Below are positions 9,033 to 18,332 of a stretch of DNA of 64,000 bases, in pieces. Each line of letters begins with the position of its first letter. Within the stretch, counting starts at the first letter, position 1. The DNA is from Paenibacillus sp. SYP-B4298 (GTDB lineage: Bacteria > Bacillota > Bacilli > Paenibacillales > Paenibacillaceae): positions 186,001 through 250,000 of the forward strand of contig NZ_CP115484.1 in the NCBI RefSeq assembly GCF_027627475.1. Reading direction: 5' to 3'. The notes under the pieces were generated by a model, which was not told the DNA's origin, did not search any database, and was given only the letters and a program-made list of their open reading frames with translations. The translations under genes and the position numbers were made by a program.

Positions 9033-9884
9033 ATGAAGCGAGAATATAACTTGAATAAAAATTTCCCCCTTCATATTTCACGCTGGATGCCCAGTATTTA
9101 TCTCGAACCGTTCCATTGGCACACTTCATTTGAGGTGGGCTATTGCCTTGAGGGGGAAGGGCTGTTTTACTTTGAGGACAAAAAGTATGACATTCATACA
9201 GGCGATGTGTTTGTCGTCAGCCATATGGAAAAGCACCGTGCGCAATCCGACCCGTTGAAGCCATGTCAATTTCACTTCTTGAAATTTGAAGGCTCGCTAA
9301 TCGATGGCGGAGATAACGAGCTGCTGGCTCCATTCTTCATGAAGTCCAAGTATGTTGTGAACAAAATCGATGGAGGCTCGCAGGTGGCTGTACAAATTGG
9401 CAGACTGCTTCGAGACATCTGGAATGAGGTTCAGGGGCAGGATCGAGCGCATACGAGTATGATTCGAGGCTTGTTAACCCAAGTGTGCGCACATCTGTTT
9501 CGTCATTATGCCAATGAAATACCAATGGAGGAGTGGAATCGCTCGCTGCACGCCTATAAGAAATTGCAGCCGGCTCTTGGGGTGATCCATCATCAATATC
9601 ATGAGCATATTCAGCTCAAGCATATTGCCGCTAGCTTATCCTTGAGCCCATCGCGGGCGTATCATCTATTCAAGGAAACGATGGGAGAGGGCTTCAAGGA
9701 ATATCTGACGAAGGTCCGCATTCATGAGTCCAAGAAAAAGTTGAGCGACCCCAATATATCGATTACCGAGGTGTACTTGTCTTGCGGCTTTCAAGGCCAT
9801 GCTTCCTTTTACAGATCCTTCAAGCAGATTGTGGGCATGACTCCCAAGGAATTCAGAAACGATATGCTTACTTCGTATCCATAG
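9033..9884 (+). CDS. AraC family transcriptional regulator with cupin-type sensor domain
   Basis: A 283-residue regulator. Residues 1-140 form a cupin-like ligand domain (FHWHTSFEVGYCLEGEG near residue 28). The last 100 residues contain the two helix-turn-helix units: IQLKHIAASLSLSPSRAYHLFK and ITEVYLSCGFQGHASFYRSFK. It lies 26 bases after the DUF4387 gene and directly ahead of an ABC importer, whose promoter it probably activates in response to a sugar or glycoside. The gene thus adds a second layer of control to the FadR-type regulator of the same locus. Confidence 0.9.
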   Translation: MKREYNLNKNFPLHISRWMPSIYLEPFHWHTSFEVGYCLEGEGLFYFEDKKYDIHTGDVFVVSHMEKHRAQSDPLKPCQFHFLKFEGSLIDGGDNELLAPFFMKSKYVVNKIDGGSQVAVQIGRLLRDIWNEVQGQDRAHTSMIRGLLTQVCAHLFRHYANEIPMEEWNRSLHAYKKLQPALGVIHHQYHEHIQLKHIAASLSLSPSRAYHLFKETMGEGFKEYLTKVRIHESKKKLSDPNISITEVYLSCGFQGHASFYRSFKQIVGMTPKEFRNDMLTSYP

Positions 9885-9977
9885 CTGTTTTTGAGAAGAA
9901 TTAAATCGAATTGAAGACGACTCCTTCATCAGAATTCATTACAATTTGAATTGTAGAAACGTTATGCGACCTAAATG

Positions 9978-9991
9978 TACAAGCGCTTTCA
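9978..9991 (+). promoter_or_regulatory. Possible cre-like (CcpA) site
   Basis: The stretch TACAAGCGCTTTCA in the 183-base gap before the importer genes matches the catabolite-response consensus at 12 of 14 positions, with the AAGCGCTT core intact. The rest of the gap shows no other clear signal. Confidence 0.35.
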
Positions 9992-10067
9992 TGTTGGGCG
10001 TTAAGGCGATCTTCACACGGAATAACGATCAACGAACAATGGACCAGACAAGAGGTGAGAAAGTAAA

Positions 10068-10964
10068 GTGTACACCAGAATGAAGCGAATGTGGTCAGAT
10101 AAAGTTCTATATCTCATGCTGCTGCCTTGCATGATCTATTTCGTGCTGTTGCATGTCTGGCCGATTATCGGGATGAAGCTGGCCTTTTACGATTACCGCA
10201 TTCTCGGCGATAACGAGTATGTTGGGCTCAAATATTTTAAGGAGCTGTTCAGTACGCCGGTTTTCGGTCATGTATTGCAGAACACCCTTATTATTAGCGC
10301 TATGAAGATGGTTCTGATCTTCCCTCTGCCGATCTGCTTTGCCTTAATGCTGAATGAATTCGCCAACGGGAAATTCCGCAAGTCGGTGCAGGTCGTGGCG
10401 TATCTGCCGCATTTCCTGTCCTGGGTAGTGATCGCGGGCATCTGGTTCGAGTTTCTGTCCCCATCGACCGGAGCAGTTAATGAATTGATGAAAGCGCTTG
10501 GCATGGCGCCGAAGGACTTTCTCACCGACAAGGACAGTATCCGCTGGGTGCTGCTCGCGAGTGAAGCATGGCGCAGTATCGGTTGGGATTCGATCATCTA
10601 TCTGGCCGCTATCATGGGCATCAGTCCGAGTCTGTATGAAGCCGCTTACGTTGACGGTGCAAGCCGGTGGCATATCGTGACACGCATCGTGCTGCCGCAT
10701 CTGTATGTGCCGATGGTGACGATATTTATCCTCAATGTGGGCTTCATCATGAACGCCGGACTCGATCAAGTGCTCAACTTCACGAACGATTCCGTCAACA
10801 GCCAGATCGATATTATCGATACGTATGTGTATCGGGTGGGTCTGATTAATGGACAATACTCATTTGCTACCGCGGCCAACCTGTTCAAGAGCTTAATTGG
10901 CGTCGTACTGGTGCTGTCTACCCATTTTATCTCGAAGAAATTAACGTCCAAAGGGGCATGGTAG
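10068..10964 (+). CDS. Sugar ABC transporter permease (LplB-type)
   Basis: A 298-residue inner-membrane permease with six predicted helices. The EAA motif is present as EAAYVDGASRWHIVTRIVLP near residue 190, which contacts the ATPase. The N terminus (VLYLMLLPCMIYFVLLHVWP) is typical of the LplB branch used for oligosaccharides and aldouronates. The GTG at 10068 has AGAGGTGAG ten bases upstream; an ATG at 10080 is possible. It is the first of three importer genes. No ATPase is encoded here; such importers usually share a multi-user ATPase of the MsmX type encoded elsewhere. Confidence 0.9.
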   Translation: MYTRMKRMWSDKVLYLMLLPCMIYFVLLHVWPIIGMKLAFYDYRILGDNEYVGLKYFKELFSTPVFGHVLQNTLIISAMKMVLIFPLPICFALMLNEFANGKFRKSVQVVAYLPHFLSWVVIAGIWFEFLSPSTGAVNELMKALGMAPKDFLTDKDSIRWVLLASEAWRSIGWDSIIYLAAIMGISPSLYEAAYVDGASRWHIVTRIVLPHLYVPMVTIFILNVGFIMNAGLDQVLNFTNDSVNSQIDIIDTYVYRVGLINGQYSFATAANLFKSLIGVVLVLSTHFISKKLTSKGAW

Positions 10965-10979
10965 GGAGGTGGAATGTTC

Positions 10980-11864
10980 ATGCCGGATCGAAAGCTGACC
11001 GTCTCCAAGGTGATCCTGGGCCTGATCCTGACGGTCGTCACGCTCACGATGTTCGTACCGATCGTCAATCTGCTCGCCCGGTCGCTGTCGCATCCCGACA
11101 AGGTGTACCTGCTGCACGGGTATGAAATTTGGCCGCGGGGATTCTCTTTCATTAACTATCAGGTCGTTCTCGGCAATCCGATTGTAGGGAAGGCGCTGCT
11201 GAACTCGCTATTCATCACCATTGTGGGCACGTGTTTCAGTCTCTTTCTAACCACTATTGCCGCTTATGTGCTGACCCGCAAGCAGTTGGCCTTCAAGACG
11301 CCGATCATGATTTTCCTCATCATCATTATGATCTTCGAGCCTGGGATCGTGCAGGAATATATGGTCGTCAAGGATATCCATCTGCTCGACAGCCTCTGGG
11401 CGATGGTGCTCTACCGGATGATCAACGTCTATTACCTGATCATCATGATGCGGTTCCTGGAGCAGATTCCAGACTCGCTGCTTGAGGCGGGCAAGATCGA
11501 CGGAGCGGGGCATATGACCTTATTCGTCCGCATCGTCTTACCGCTCGCTCGTATTCCGCTGCTGACCATCGGGATGTTCTATGCGATAGCGAAGTGGAAT
11601 GAATTTTTCAAATCAAGCATTTTCCTGTCCAGTCGGGACAATACAGTGCTCCAAGTGCTGCTAAGACAGTTCGTGGTCGAACGGGATACGACGACGCTCG
11701 TCGGTGCCGCGGATCTATTGAAAAATAATAACATTGCCCAGCTCGACTTCTCATCCTTGAAAGCGGCTACAATCATCATTGCGATGATCCCGATTCTGAT
11801 GCTGTATCCGATCATCCTGAAGTACTATACCAAGGGCGTTATGGATGGCGGCGTCAAGGAGTAA
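10980..11864 (+). CDS. Sugar ABC transporter permease (LplC-type)
   Basis: A 294-residue permease with six predicted helices and the EAA loop LLEAGKIDGAGHMTLFVRIV near residue 170. It pairs with the preceding permease. The ATG at 10980 is preferred over the one at 10974 because GGGAGGTGG ends at 10972, leaving seven bases to 10980 but only one to 10974. The gap from the upstream gene is 15 bases. The substrate is unknown; context suggests a ribosyl or other glycosyl compound. Confidence 0.9.
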   Translation: MPDRKLTVSKVILGLILTVVTLTMFVPIVNLLARSLSHPDKVYLLHGYEIWPRGFSFINYQVVLGNPIVGKALLNSLFITIVGTCFSLFLTTIAAYVLTRKQLAFKTPIMIFLIIIMIFEPGIVQEYMVVKDIHLLDSLWAMVLYRMINVYYLIIMMRFLEQIPDSLLEAGKIDGAGHMTLFVRIVLPLARIPLLTIGMFYAIAKWNEFFKSSIFLSSRDNTVLQVLLRQFVVERDTTTLVGAADLLKNNNIAQLDFSSLKAATIIIAMIPILMLYPIILKYYTKGVMDGGVKE

Positions 11865-11903
11865 GGTTTCATACATGGACAAATACAGGGGAGGACAATC
11901 CAA

Positions 11904-13364
11904 ATGAGAAAAATCGCTATCACCATGACCGCCGTCCTGATGCTGTTGACCACGGCTTGCAGCTCCGGCAGCACCAAGGAACCCGCCGATGGGGGGCAGG
12001 GCTCGACGGCGCCAGACCAGCCTGTGACGATTACGATCGTCGACAAGGACTTAACGCAGGACGATCTGTTGATCAAGGGCATCGAAGACGGAATGAAGGC
12101 CGAAGGGAAAAATGTGAAGCTGGAGGTCGTTCCGGTGCAGAGCGGCACCTATTCCGAGAAGCTGGGTCTGCTGCTGCAAAGCGGCAACATCCCGGATCTG
12201 ATCTACTTCCAGGGCGGCGACTATCAGTTCGCCATCACGCAAGAAATTCTCGAAGACCTGACGCCGTACATTGAGAGCTCCACGAACGTCAAGGCGGCGA
12301 TGAACCCGTACAACCAGGAAAGAACGAAGAACTATCCGTATCTCGTCTGGCTGTCGCCAACCAGCAATTCCGTACCTGTCGTCCGCCAGGATTGGCTCGA
12401 TAAGACAGCCTCAGGCAAGGAGCTGCTCGCGAATCCGACGATCGATAACTACTATACCTTCTTGAAGGAGGTCAAGGAGAAGAACGGTGCTCAGTTCGCC
12501 TACACGACCTCGGGCACACTGGATGAGCTGGATTCCACCTTCGGTCAGGCCTTCGGTCTCACCTCCACCTGGATGAAGGGTGCGGACGGCAGCTACGAAT
12601 TCGGCAAAACCACTTCGTTTGAGAAGGAGAAGCTCGAATTTTACGCCAAGCTGTACAAAGAAGGACTGCTTGATCCAGAGTTTCTGACGAAAAAATGGGA
12701 TACGAAAGAAAAAGCATTCTATGACGGTCAAGCGGCAGTCATCGCGGGAACGCAGGGTAAAGTCATCCACATCTACAATTCCAAAGCGACCTCTCAGAAC
12801 GGTGCGAGCGCGCAGATTACACCGCTGCCGCCAGCCAAGGGCAAGGCGCAGGGCTATACGCCGATTGATGTCAGCAAGGAAAGCCGCGGGTTCGCCATCG
12901 CCAAGACGTCGAAGAACAAGGAAATGGCGTTTGCCGTGCTGGAATTCCTGGCGAGCCCCAAAGGGCAAATGCTCGACAAGCTCGGCGTTGAAGGCGAGCA
13001 ATACCAAATCGTGGACGGCAAAATTAAACTGACGGATAAGGCAGCCGAATGGTATGCACGCTTTGTCGAATCAACCGTCAGCTTCAAGCCGGACAAGGAG
13101 TTCGATCCATCGACACCTTACTTGTCCGAGCCAGCGGTCAAGTCGCTGGAGATGATGGCATCGATGTCGACCAAGGACAACAGCTTCATTATCCCGGCCG
13201 AGCTGGCTTCCAAGTGGGATGCCTGTACCGCGCTGTATAAGGAGTTTGCGGCGAACGTCGTCACCGGCAAGAAAACGACGGCTGATTTTGATCAATTCGT
13301 GGAGGAATGGAACGCTGCGGGCGGCAAGGAATTAACCGAGTATGCGAATCAAATCATCAAGTAG
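11904..13364 (+). CDS. Extracellular solute-binding lipoprotein of the sugar ABC importer
   Basis: A 486-residue binding protein. The N terminus has a lipoprotein signal with lipobox LTTAC at about residue 19, so the protein is anchored outside the membrane. The remainder has the two-lobe fold of family 1 sugar-binding proteins (GLLLQSGNIPDLIYFQGGDY, then the hinge and C-terminal TKKWDTKEKAFYDGQAAVIAG). It lies 39 bases after the permease pair and completes the importer. A short hairpin follows, which could raise the amount of this message relative to the downstream enzymes. Confidence 0.9.
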   Translation: MRKIAITMTAVLMLLTTACSSGSTKEPADGGQGSTAPDQPVTITIVDKDLTQDDLLIKGIEDGMKAEGKNVKLEVVPVQSGTYSEKLGLLLQSGNIPDLIYFQGGDYQFAITQEILEDLTPYIESSTNVKAAMNPYNQERTKNYPYLVWLSPTSNSVPVVRQDWLDKTASGKELLANPTIDNYYTFLKEVKEKNGAQFAYTTSGTLDELDSTFGQAFGLTSTWMKGADGSYEFGKTTSFEKEKLEFYAKLYKEGLLDPEFLTKKWDTKEKAFYDGQAAVIAGTQGKVIHIYNSKATSQNGASAQITPLPPAKGKAQGYTPIDVSKESRGFAIAKTSKNKEMAFAVLEFLASPKGQMLDKLGVEGEQYQIVDGKIKLTDKAAEWYARFVESTVSFKPDKEFDPSTPYLSEPAVKSLEMMASMSTKDNSFIIPAELASKWDACTALYKEFAANVVTGKKTTADFDQFVEEWNAAGGKELTEYANQIIK

Positions 13365-13385
13365 ATCAGTAGATTACAGAACTGG

Positions 13386-13417
13386 GGAGTGCGGGGGCTA
13401 ACCAGGCTTCGCGCTCC
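13386..13417 (+). promoter_or_regulatory. Intercistronic hairpin after the binding-protein gene
   Basis: GGAGTGCG pairs with CGCGCTCC (one wobble), with a further GGC/GCC-like inner pairing. No T-run follows, so it may stabilise the upstream mRNA or act as a partial terminator. Confidence 0.35.
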
Positions 13418-13443
13418 TTGGTAACGGAGGGGAGAGCAAGCAA

Positions 13444-14622
13444 ATGATTTCTTTTGCGGACCGAGTCCGAGGCGTGATCTTCGGAACGGCCTACGGCGAT
13501 GCGATGGGGGCGGTAGTGGAGAAAATGACCCATGCCCGGATTAAGGAGCAGTATGGCCGGGTGGAGACGGTCAGGACGAGATGGTGGAAGGCAGATTGGC
13601 CGGAGGCGTTGCGGCTTGGCAGAATGAGGGGGGAAGGCATCGTCACGGACGATACGCTGATGACGCTGGCGCTCATGAATGTGTACTGCACGGAGCGACG
13701 TCACCTGGACGCCTACGATATGGCCAATGAATTTGTGAAGGAAATCGCGTTCCGTCCGCGGTATATCCCGGAATTCGGGCGGGAAGCGCTAATCCTGGAT
13801 CGCCTGTTTTATCCCGAGAAGCATATCTATAACCGCCACGTGCTGGCGAATTGCGAGCCGCGCGAAGGGGGCAGCGGCAATATGGTCAACTGCGGCGCGG
13901 CGATGTACATCTCCCCTGTCGGTATTGTCAATGCATGCGACCCCAAGGCCGCTTATGATGAAGCGATATTGTTCGCCTCCGGTCATCAGATAAGCTACGG
14001 GCTGGAGGCGGCGGGCGTGCTGGCAGCCTGCGTCGCCAAGGCGTTCGAGCCGGGCGTGGTAGTGCAGGATATTGTGGATACGGCGCTTCACTATGCCAAG
14101 GACGGGACGAAGCGGGCGATTCACGATGTATGTGCGAGGGCGCTGGAGCTGCGGGCGGAGAAAGAGGATCGGAGCAGAGTGGTACAGGCGCTGCATGAAG
14201 CGATCGCTCCGTATTCGCCGATAGGCGATGACGTTAATCGCAGCATCGATAAGCTCGGCATCCCATCGAACCATTACACGCCGAGCCGGCTGTTCTCCAT
14301 CGAGGAGCTGCCGATGGCGCTCGGGTATATCCTGCTGCATGACGGCGATCTGACGGAGGCGGTGAAGGACGGCGCCAGCTCCGGGCGCGATACGGACTCC
14401 ATCGGTGTCATGATTGGCGCGATTGTCGGCGCCATGCAGGGCGCGGGAGCGATCCCGGCGGACGACATCGCCGCGCTGGAGGAAGCGAGCCGGCAGAATC
14501 TGCAGACGCAGTGCGATCGGTTCATCGAAGCGGCAACGGCTATCATTCAACAGGACTTGGCATATAACGAGCGCAGACAACAATTGCTCCATTCAATAAA
14601 GATAAAGGCGGTGGAGGTATAA
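13444..14622 (+). CDS. ADP-ribosylglycohydrolase family protein
   Basis: A 392-residue member of the ADP-ribosyl-glycohydrolase (ARH/DraG) fold. The two magnesium-binding clusters are intact: VTDDTLMTL near residue 62 and SGRDTDSIG near 315. It has no signal peptide and should act in the cytoplasm. The family removes ADP-ribose or hydrolyses related N- or O-glycosides. Next to a sugar importer it is more likely to cleave an imported ribosylated or nucleoside-like compound than to act in protein regulation; this is inference. A GGAGGGGAG site precedes the ATG. The next gene, of the same family, overlaps its stop by one base. Confidence 0.88.
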   Translation: MISFADRVRGVIFGTAYGDAMGAVVEKMTHARIKEQYGRVETVRTRWWKADWPEALRLGRMRGEGIVTDDTLMTLALMNVYCTERRHLDAYDMANEFVKEIAFRPRYIPEFGREALILDRLFYPEKHIYNRHVLANCEPREGGSGNMVNCGAAMYISPVGIVNACDPKAAYDEAILFASGHQISYGLEAAGVLAACVAKAFEPGVVVQDIVDTALHYAKDGTKRAIHDVCARALELRAEKEDRSRVVQALHEAIAPYSPIGDDVNRSIDKLGIPSNHYTPSRLFSIEELPMALGYILLHDGDLTEAVKDGASSGRDTDSIGVMIGAIVGAMQGAGAIPADDIAALEEASRQNLQTQCDRFIEAATAIIQQDLAYNERRQQLLHSIKIKAVEV

Positions 14623-16727
14623 TGATTCCTTCGCAGTATGTAGAAAAAGTGTACTCCGGCTACCTTGGCATGAATATCGGCATCCGCTTGGGCGCCCCGG
14701 TTGAGCCGACGATCTGGACGTATGAACGCATTAAAAATACGTATGGCGACATTACGGATTACGTCAAGCCATTCAAAAACTTCGCGGCGGACGATGACGC
14801 CAACGGCCCCTACTACTTTCTGCGCGCGCTCTATGACGACGCGGTTGATCGGGATGTGACGCCGAACGATGTCGCCCGCGCCTGGCTGAACTACGCCCGC
14901 GAGGGTATCGGCATGTTCTGGTGGGGAGGTTATGGCATCAGTACCGAGCATACCGCCTTCATTAACTTGAAGAACGGCGTTCCGGCACCGCAATCCGGCT
15001 CTATCGAGCAGAATGGACAGATCATCGCCGAGCAGATTGGCGGACAGATCTTTATCGATACATGGGGGCTCGTCAACCCCGGCAATCCCAAGAAAGCTGC
15101 CGACTTCGGGGAAGCTGCGGCCCGCGTATCCCATGACGGCGAAGGCGTGCTAGGCGCGAGATTCTTCTGCGCGGCAATTGCTCAGGCGTTCCTCACCTCG
15201 GATATTCATGAGATTATCGAGGCGGGGCTTGCGCAGATTCCTGCGGACGCCCTCTACACACAGGTCGCCAGAGCCGTGCTGGCGTTCCACGCCGAGCATC
15301 CAGACGACTTCCGCGCCTGCCGGGATATGCTGGAGCGGGACTGGGGCTATGATAAATACAAAGGCGTCTGCCATATCATCCCGAACGCGGGCGTCTGCTT
15401 CCTCGCGATGATCTATGGCCAGGGCGACTTCAACCGCACTGTCGAGATTGCCACGATGTGCGGCTGGGATACCGACTGCAATGCCGGCAACGTCGGCACC
15501 GTGCTTGGCGTCGCCGTCGGATTGGAAGGCATAGCGGACAAATATCGCAAGCCGATCAATGATTCCATCGTCATGTCGGGCATCTCCGGCTATCTCAATA
15601 TTCTGGACATCCCGACTTACGCCAAGGAGCTGGCGATTCTCGGCTATCGTTTGGCCAAGGAGCCTTGCCCACAGCAACTGCTGGACAGCTACAGGGAGGA
15701 CGAAGTGTACTTCGATTTCGAGCTGCCAGGCGCAACGCATAATATGCGCGTCTCTGATCCATTCTTCTGCCAGGTTCGTCATTCCACGGAGCAAGCCTTC
15801 AAGGGAACGGGCTCTCTCGAGGTGCTGTTTGATCGCATGGTGCGCGGGGAGAAATCGAAAGTATATTACAAGCCGTTCTATACCCGTGCCGACTTCAGCG
15901 ATGAGCGGTATTCACCGACCTTTGCACCGCGGGCCTACTCTGGACAGAAAGTGTCGATGAGCCTCTACCTCGACCAATGGAGCGGCACCGAAACGATGGG
16001 CATTGCCCCGTATGTCCGCCTGGCGCATAGTGGCAAGGAGCTCGTTCAAGGCTACATCAAGCTTGTCGATCAGCAATGGATTCATGTTGAATTCGAAATC
16101 CCGGATTCCGAAGGCGAGATGATCGACGAGGTCGGCATCGTACTCGAAGCCTATTCCAACTTCAAGCCGAAGAGCCTTGGCCGTGTCTTCATAGACGAGT
16201 TCCGCATCTTCGGCAGCGCCGACTACCGCATCGATTTCCACAAGCAATCGTTGGATTTCGGCTGCGTCACGCCATTCGCTCACAACCACGGCGCTTGGAG
16301 CTTAGTGGATGGCGCGATGTATCTGATGACGGCCGAGCCGAGCGAGGCCTATACGGGCAACTACTTCGCACGGGATTACTCGGTGTCGGTGCGGGTGAAT
16401 CCGCAGATCGGCGATTCGCACCTGGTAGCCATCCGCGCGCAGGGCGCTATGCGGGGGTATCACGCGGGCTTCGACGGGAAGGGCCAGGTTGCGATCTATA
16501 TCAACGACTTCGGCTACAAGAAGCTCGCGTCTGCCAGCTACGCCTGGCAGCTACAGCAGGAGTATGAGCTGACTGTCACAGCGCAAGGGGATACGATTAC
16601 GCTCCATATCAATGGTGAGCCTGTGCTGACACATACCGATAGGACATGGCGTTACGGCATGTATGGCGTGAGCACACTTGGGGCGGCGCGAGCTTATTAT
16701 AGCGATATAAGAGTAAGAGAGATGTAA
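14622..16727 (+). CDS. ADP-ribosylglycohydrolase family protein with C-terminal beta-sandwich domain
   Basis: A 701-residue protein. Residues 1-340 are an ADP-ribosylglycohydrolase domain with acidic metal clusters FAADDDANGP near residue 49 and CGWDTDCNAGN near 285. Residues from about 360 to 701 add two beta-rich modules; the last (from about 540) resembles concanavalin/LamG-type glycan-binding folds (GYHAGFDGKGQVAIYINDFG). This is about twice the usual family length. There is no signal peptide. Its start overlaps the upstream stop, so the two related enzymes are coupled and may act in sequence or as a complex. A terminator-like hairpin at 16803 ends the unit. Confidence 0.87.
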   Translation: MIPSQYVEKVYSGYLGMNIGIRLGAPVEPTIWTYERIKNTYGDITDYVKPFKNFAADDDANGPYYFLRALYDDAVDRDVTPNDVARAWLNYAREGIGMFWWGGYGISTEHTAFINLKNGVPAPQSGSIEQNGQIIAEQIGGQIFIDTWGLVNPGNPKKAADFGEAAARVSHDGEGVLGARFFCAAIAQAFLTSDIHEIIEAGLAQIPADALYTQVARAVLAFHAEHPDDFRACRDMLERDWGYDKYKGVCHIIPNAGVCFLAMIYGQGDFNRTVEIATMCGWDTDCNAGNVGTVLGVAVGLEGIADKYRKPINDSIVMSGISGYLNILDIPTYAKELAILGYRLAKEPCPQQLLDSYREDEVYFDFELPGATHNMRVSDPFFCQVRHSTEQAFKGTGSLEVLFDRMVRGEKSKVYYKPFYTRADFSDERYSPTFAPRAYSGQKVSMSLYLDQWSGTETMGIAPYVRLAHSGKELVQGYIKLVDQQWIHVEFEIPDSEGEMIDEVGIVLEAYSNFKPKSLGRVFIDEFRIFGSADYRIDFHKQSLDFGCVTPFAHNHGAWSLVDGAMYLMTAEPSEAYTGNYFARDYSVSVRVNPQIGDSHLVAIRAQGAMRGYHAGFDGKGQVAIYINDFGYKKLASASYAWQLQQEYELTVTAQGDTITLHINGEPVLTHTDRTWRYGMYGVSTLGAARAYYSDIRVREM

Positions 16728-16802
16728 TCGTCCCTTCAATTATTGCAAGTTGAAGTATGAGCCTCGTTATCGAAAATCGTAAGATCATATAGGATAAGAA
16801 TG

Positions 16803-16846
16803 CGGCCTTAGCCCTGAAATTCATGGGACGGAGGCCGTTTTGTTTA
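16803..16846 (+). terminator. Rho-independent terminator of the AtuA/ADP-ribosylglycohydrolase unit
   Basis: CGGCCTT pairs with GAGGCCG across a loop that contains a further GCCC/GGG pairing; a T-rich run (TTTTGTTTATTT) follows. A hairpin of very similar sequence ends the gene at 25665. Confidence 0.75.
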
Positions 16847-16997
16847 TTTCTCCACGTGTTCGCTCGCTGCTCAGGGATTTGGTATTTATGTGGTCAGGAA
16901 AATATTGTATGATGAAGATCAGTCCAATAGAAGTAGGATTGCAGTAGCAGAAAATGCTCAGCAAGACAATAAATCTACAATGTAGAGGAGGCACAGC

Positions 16998-17552
16998 ATG
17001 TTTAGTCATATGATAAGCGATGATCTTCAACTGAAGCTTCTTGAGTATCGCCATGCGGAAGAGCTGTTTCAAGTGATTGATGCGAATCGGAATTACTTGA
17101 AAGAGTGGTTGCCATGGATCGATGAAACCATAAGTGTCGAACAGTCTAAGGAATTTATCCAATTCTCATTGAATGTATTAGCCAGCCAGAATGGATTCAA
17201 CCTGGGAATCTTTTATGAAGAACGACTTGCGGGTGTCATCGGATTACATCATATAGACTGGAAGAATAAGAAAACTACGATAGGCTATTGGTTGTCTGAG
17301 GAGCATCAGGGCAAAGGGATCATGACGAGAGCATGTGAAGCGGTGATCGACTATGTATTTCATGACTTGTGCCTGAACAGGGTGGAGATTAGAGCCGCCG
17401 AGCAGAATCGGAAGAGTCGGGCAATTCCTGAACGACTGAGCTTCGTGAATGAAGGAAAAGTCAGGCAGGCGGAATGGATCGGGGATCATTATGTAGATCA
17501 TGTCATTTACGGGATGCTGAGAGAGGACTGGAAGGAGAGGGCAATCCTTTGA
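16998..17552 (+). CDS. GNAT acetyltransferase, RimJ/RimL (ribosomal-protein) type
   Basis: A 184-residue GNAT protein of the RimL branch. Motif A is seen in GYWLSEEHQGKGIMTRACEA, and the typical end of this branch (RAIPERLSFVNEGKVRQAEW, then a short C-terminal strand) is present. Relatives acetylate N-terminal residues of ribosomal proteins or small molecules. AGAGGAGGCAC precedes the ATG. The gene is followed by a coupled gene whose start overlaps this stop. Base composition is more AT-rich than in the operon to the left, which marks the start of an accessory-gene patch. Confidence 0.88.
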   Translation: MFSHMISDDLQLKLLEYRHAEELFQVIDANRNYLKEWLPWIDETISVEQSKEFIQFSLNVLASQNGFNLGIFYEERLAGVIGLHHIDWKNKKTTIGYWLSEEHQGKGIMTRACEAVIDYVFHDLCLNRVEIRAAEQNRKSRAIPERLSFVNEGKVRQAEWIGDHYVDHVIYGMLREDWKERAIL

Positions 17553-18256
17553 ACATGAGAGAAGAGGTAACACAATTACGACATCGCAGAGCAGAGCTAT
17601 TTGATGCAGATGTTTTACATATTTTTAATGGACAAATGATGTACGATGAATTTCAATCCAATGCATTAATAAGTAACGCGGATTATGTTCCATTCAACGA
17701 GGCCATGTGTGTGCATCCAGCTTCAAAGCCCATATTTGATGAAGCCTTTATTCAGCTTCGTGCCGAAGGGCACCAAAGCTCTGTAGAGAGCTACAGAAAC
17801 ATCGTCATCGAGCCATTACAATCTTTATTTGAACATCACTACAATGCCATCGTTTTATGGTTTGGTGAAGATGTATTTTGCCAGATGAATCTGTTGACCG
17901 TATTAGCTTATCTGGAGCAGTCAAACTATAAGGGGAAGGTATACTTAAATAACTTTCGGGATGATGAATTTAAAGTGAGCCAAACCGAGCTCTTGTTAGG
18001 CAGTTATCTCCATGTATATGAAGAGGTACTCTTACATCAACAGAAGCCATCAATCGACATGTTGCCAGTGATGCATCAAGCGATCGAGCTGCACCTGAGT
18101 ATGCTTGCTGAAGACAACAGCGTAACGAGATATATTCAGAATCACGCTGATCTGTCCGAGGGCGAATTGGTGGAGCGGCTGATTGCTGTATTCCCGACGC
18201 TTGGGTATGGCGATCTGCAATATATCGAACGAATTAGGCAAGTACGTAAAGTCTGA
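17549..18256 (+). CDS. DUF1835-like protein
   Basis: A 235-residue cytoplasmic protein. The core block VLWFGEDVFCQMNLLTVLAYLEQSNY, near residue 110, is characteristic of DUF1835-type proteins, whose function is unknown. The TTG at 17549 is proposed because AAGGAGAGG lies eight bases upstream and the codon overlaps the previous stop (TTGA); ATG at 17555 is the alternative. Coupling to a RimL-type acetyltransferase suggests a joint role, but nothing more specific can be said. Confidence 0.72.
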   Translation: MNMREEVTQLRHRRAELFDADVLHIFNGQMMYDEFQSNALISNADYVPFNEAMCVHPASKPIFDEAFIQLRAEGHQSSVESYRNIVIEPLQSLFEHHYNAIVLWFGEDVFCQMNLLTVLAYLEQSNYKGKVYLNNFRDDEFKVSQTELLLGSYLHVYEEVLLHQQKPSIDMLPVMHQAIELHLSMLAEDNSVTRYIQNHADLSEGELVERLIAVFPTLGYGDLQYIERIRQVRKV

Positions 18257-18332
18257 ATCGCATGTCCTCAAACGACAAAGCTATCCGATTCGGGGTACGA
18301 TGTAATGATCCGGGAAGACTTGAAGGGAGTGC

